This document shows, piece after piece, positions 22,068 to 22,877 of a DNA stretch of 22,877 nucleotides. Below the pieces are notes generated by a model, which did no database searches, had not been told where the DNA came from, and worked only from the letters and a program-made list of their open reading frames with translations. Made by a program: the position numbers and the translations under genes. This DNA comes from Oscillospiraceae bacterium (GTDB lineage Bacteria > Bacillota > Clostridia > Oscillospirales > Oscillospiraceae), in assembly GCA_017458025.1 (NCBI GenBank), contig JAFTGG010000252.1, positions 1 through 22,877 on the forward strand, given 5' to 3'. The number at the start of each line of letters is the position of its first letter. Positions within the stretch are counted from its first letter, which is position 1.

Positions 22068-22605
22068 ATGTAATCAGCAATTTTGCGTAAAATGCCGTCT
22101 GGTTCTGCATCGCGACGATCTGCGCCGCCGTGATTGCCTCTCGCAGCGTTTCGCGATGCTCGGCCTGATTGTACGCAAGCGCGGTAAGCCCGCCCTCGAC
22201 GCAGAGGTAAGGCATCGCGCAGGGGAGACTGACCGTCATCTGCTTGGCGCTTTCGTAGCAGGCGCGGAAGAAGCGCCCCAGCTCCCTGCCGTGCAGCCCG
22301 TCAAGCTTCCCGCGTACGAAGCAACCGCGCACGGTGATACGGCGCAATTGCCGTATTTCCGGCGCGAGCCGTGACAGCTCCGACACGCGGACGCCGCTGA
22401 TCGCGCCGTCGTCGAACGCATCCGGCACGAGGCGCAGACCGATGCGCGTAAGCTCGCCGCCCGTTTGCGACTCCGCGGCGTCGTTGCTGCGCCGCAGCTC
22501 GTCGAGGCTGCTCGCCAGCAGATAGCTTTGATCGGGGCTCTGATACTCCGGCACCAACAGCGCGGCTTGCGCAAGCTGGCCGGAATCGTACTTCGACAGG
22601 CTCAT
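22066..22605 (-). CDS. Protein of unknown function, 179 residues
   Basis: I do not recognise this family. The gene is credible: an AAAGGAG site (22620-22614) precedes the ATG at 22605, a clear promoter stands upstream, and it ends in a strong terminator. The protein is soluble by composition, without transmembrane segment or signal peptide. It is mixed in charge with many Arg and Glu residues in the centre (ELSRLAPEIRQLRRITVRG) and a helical, alanine-rich C-terminus (EAITAAQIVAMQNQ). Its three cysteines are not arranged as a metal site. An in-frame ATG seven codons upstream overlaps the ribosome binding site and is unlikely. It is divergent from the GH1 gene and convergent with the hydroxylase; neither neighbour suggests a function. 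Confidence 0.7.
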   Translation of the reverse strand: MSLSKYDSGQLAQAALLVPEYQSPDQSYLLASSLDELRRSNDAAESQTGGELTRIGLRLVPDAFDDGAISGVRVSELSRLAPEIRQLRRITVRGCFVRGKLDGLHGRELGRFFRACYESAKQMTVSLPCAMPYLCVEGGLTALAYNQAEHRETLREAITAAQIVAMQNQTAFYAKLLIT

Positions 22606-22625
22606 TGGGACATCTCCTTTTCGCA

Positions 22626-22655
22626 ATCATATCGCTTTTGCGAACCGTATGTCAA
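22626..22655 (-). promoter_or_regulatory. Promoter of the unknown minus-strand gene
   Basis: On the minus strand -35 TTGACA (22655-22650) and -10 TATGAT (22631-22626) are 18 bases apart. The predicted start point (about 22619) leaves a leader of only about 15 bases that is mostly the ribosome binding site. Confidence 0.7.
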
Positions 22656-22702
22656 GACGCTTGCCGGGGGCTGGCTTAAAAAGGGACATTTGCCGCGTCC
22701 CC

Positions 22703-22731
22703 TTGACGAGACGCGACGTGTACGATATGAT
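22703..22731 (+). promoter_or_regulatory. Promoter of the GH1 gene
   Basis: -35 TTGACG (22703-22708) and -10 TATGAT (22726-22731) are 17 bases apart; AAAGGAG (22749-22755) and ATG 22764 follow. Confidence 0.75.
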
Positions 22732-22733
22732 AA

Positions 22734-22877
<144 letters not shown>

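Overview
The window looks like chromosomal DNA of a strict anaerobe in the Bacillota, most like a GC-rich gut clostridium of the Oscillospiraceae type. The evidence is GC-rich coding sequence, strong GGAGG-type ribosome binding sites, near-consensus sigma-A promoters, and a clostridial gene set: flavodiiron protein with a rubredoxin-flavin reductase, an acyl-CoA dehydrogenase carrying a rubredoxin, and molybdenum hydroxylases. This is a judgement from gene content; there is no rRNA or other phylogenetic marker here.

Layout. (1) 1-1600: the end of a UPF0303/heme-degrading-family gene, an intact Gfo/Idh/MocA-type oxidoreductase, and a broken aldo/keto reductase. (2) 1743-4361: a hybrid sensor histidine kinase with its own near-perfect promoter and terminator. 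(3) 4452-7621: a tight operon of flavodoxin, DUF2318 Fe-S membrane protein, a metal-binding-domain/TauE-SafE/cupredoxin fusion and a nitroreductase, which looks like a metal (copper?) and thiol/redox module. (4) 7622-9523: a 411-base non-coding stretch, an aldo/keto reductase with two 4Fe-4S motifs, and a decayed flavodoxin paralogue. (5) 9666-13862, minus strand: acyl-CoA dehydrogenase-EtfA-rubredoxin fusion, flavodiiron protein FprA, and a rubredoxin-flavin reductase-rubredoxin fusion. Together these form a plausible chain carrying electrons from acyl-CoA or NAD(P)H through rubredoxins to O2 or NO. (6) 14249-22067: a molybdenum-hydroxylase locus with a regulator-like fusion (degenerate MobA/MocA-like domain plus ModE-like DNA-binding domain), an intact MocA-like cytidylyltransferase, a three-subunit xanthine-dehydrogenase-type enzyme (Mo, Fe-S, FAD), and, after an internal terminator, a one-chain Fe-S/Mo hydroxylase resembling the selenium-dependent xanthine dehydrogenase family. 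(7) 22066-22877: an unrecognised minus-strand gene and the start of a GH1 6-phospho-beta-glucosidase.

The most unusual items are the regulator-like fusion, whose nucleotidyltransferase half has lost its recognisable catalytic motifs while an intact homologue is encoded next door; an inverted repeat bracketing its promoter; the clustering of three rubredoxin domains in three adjacent flavoproteins; and the terminator placed directly in front of the second hydroxylase's ribosome binding site. No tRNA, rRNA, CRISPR array, transposase or phage gene was found.
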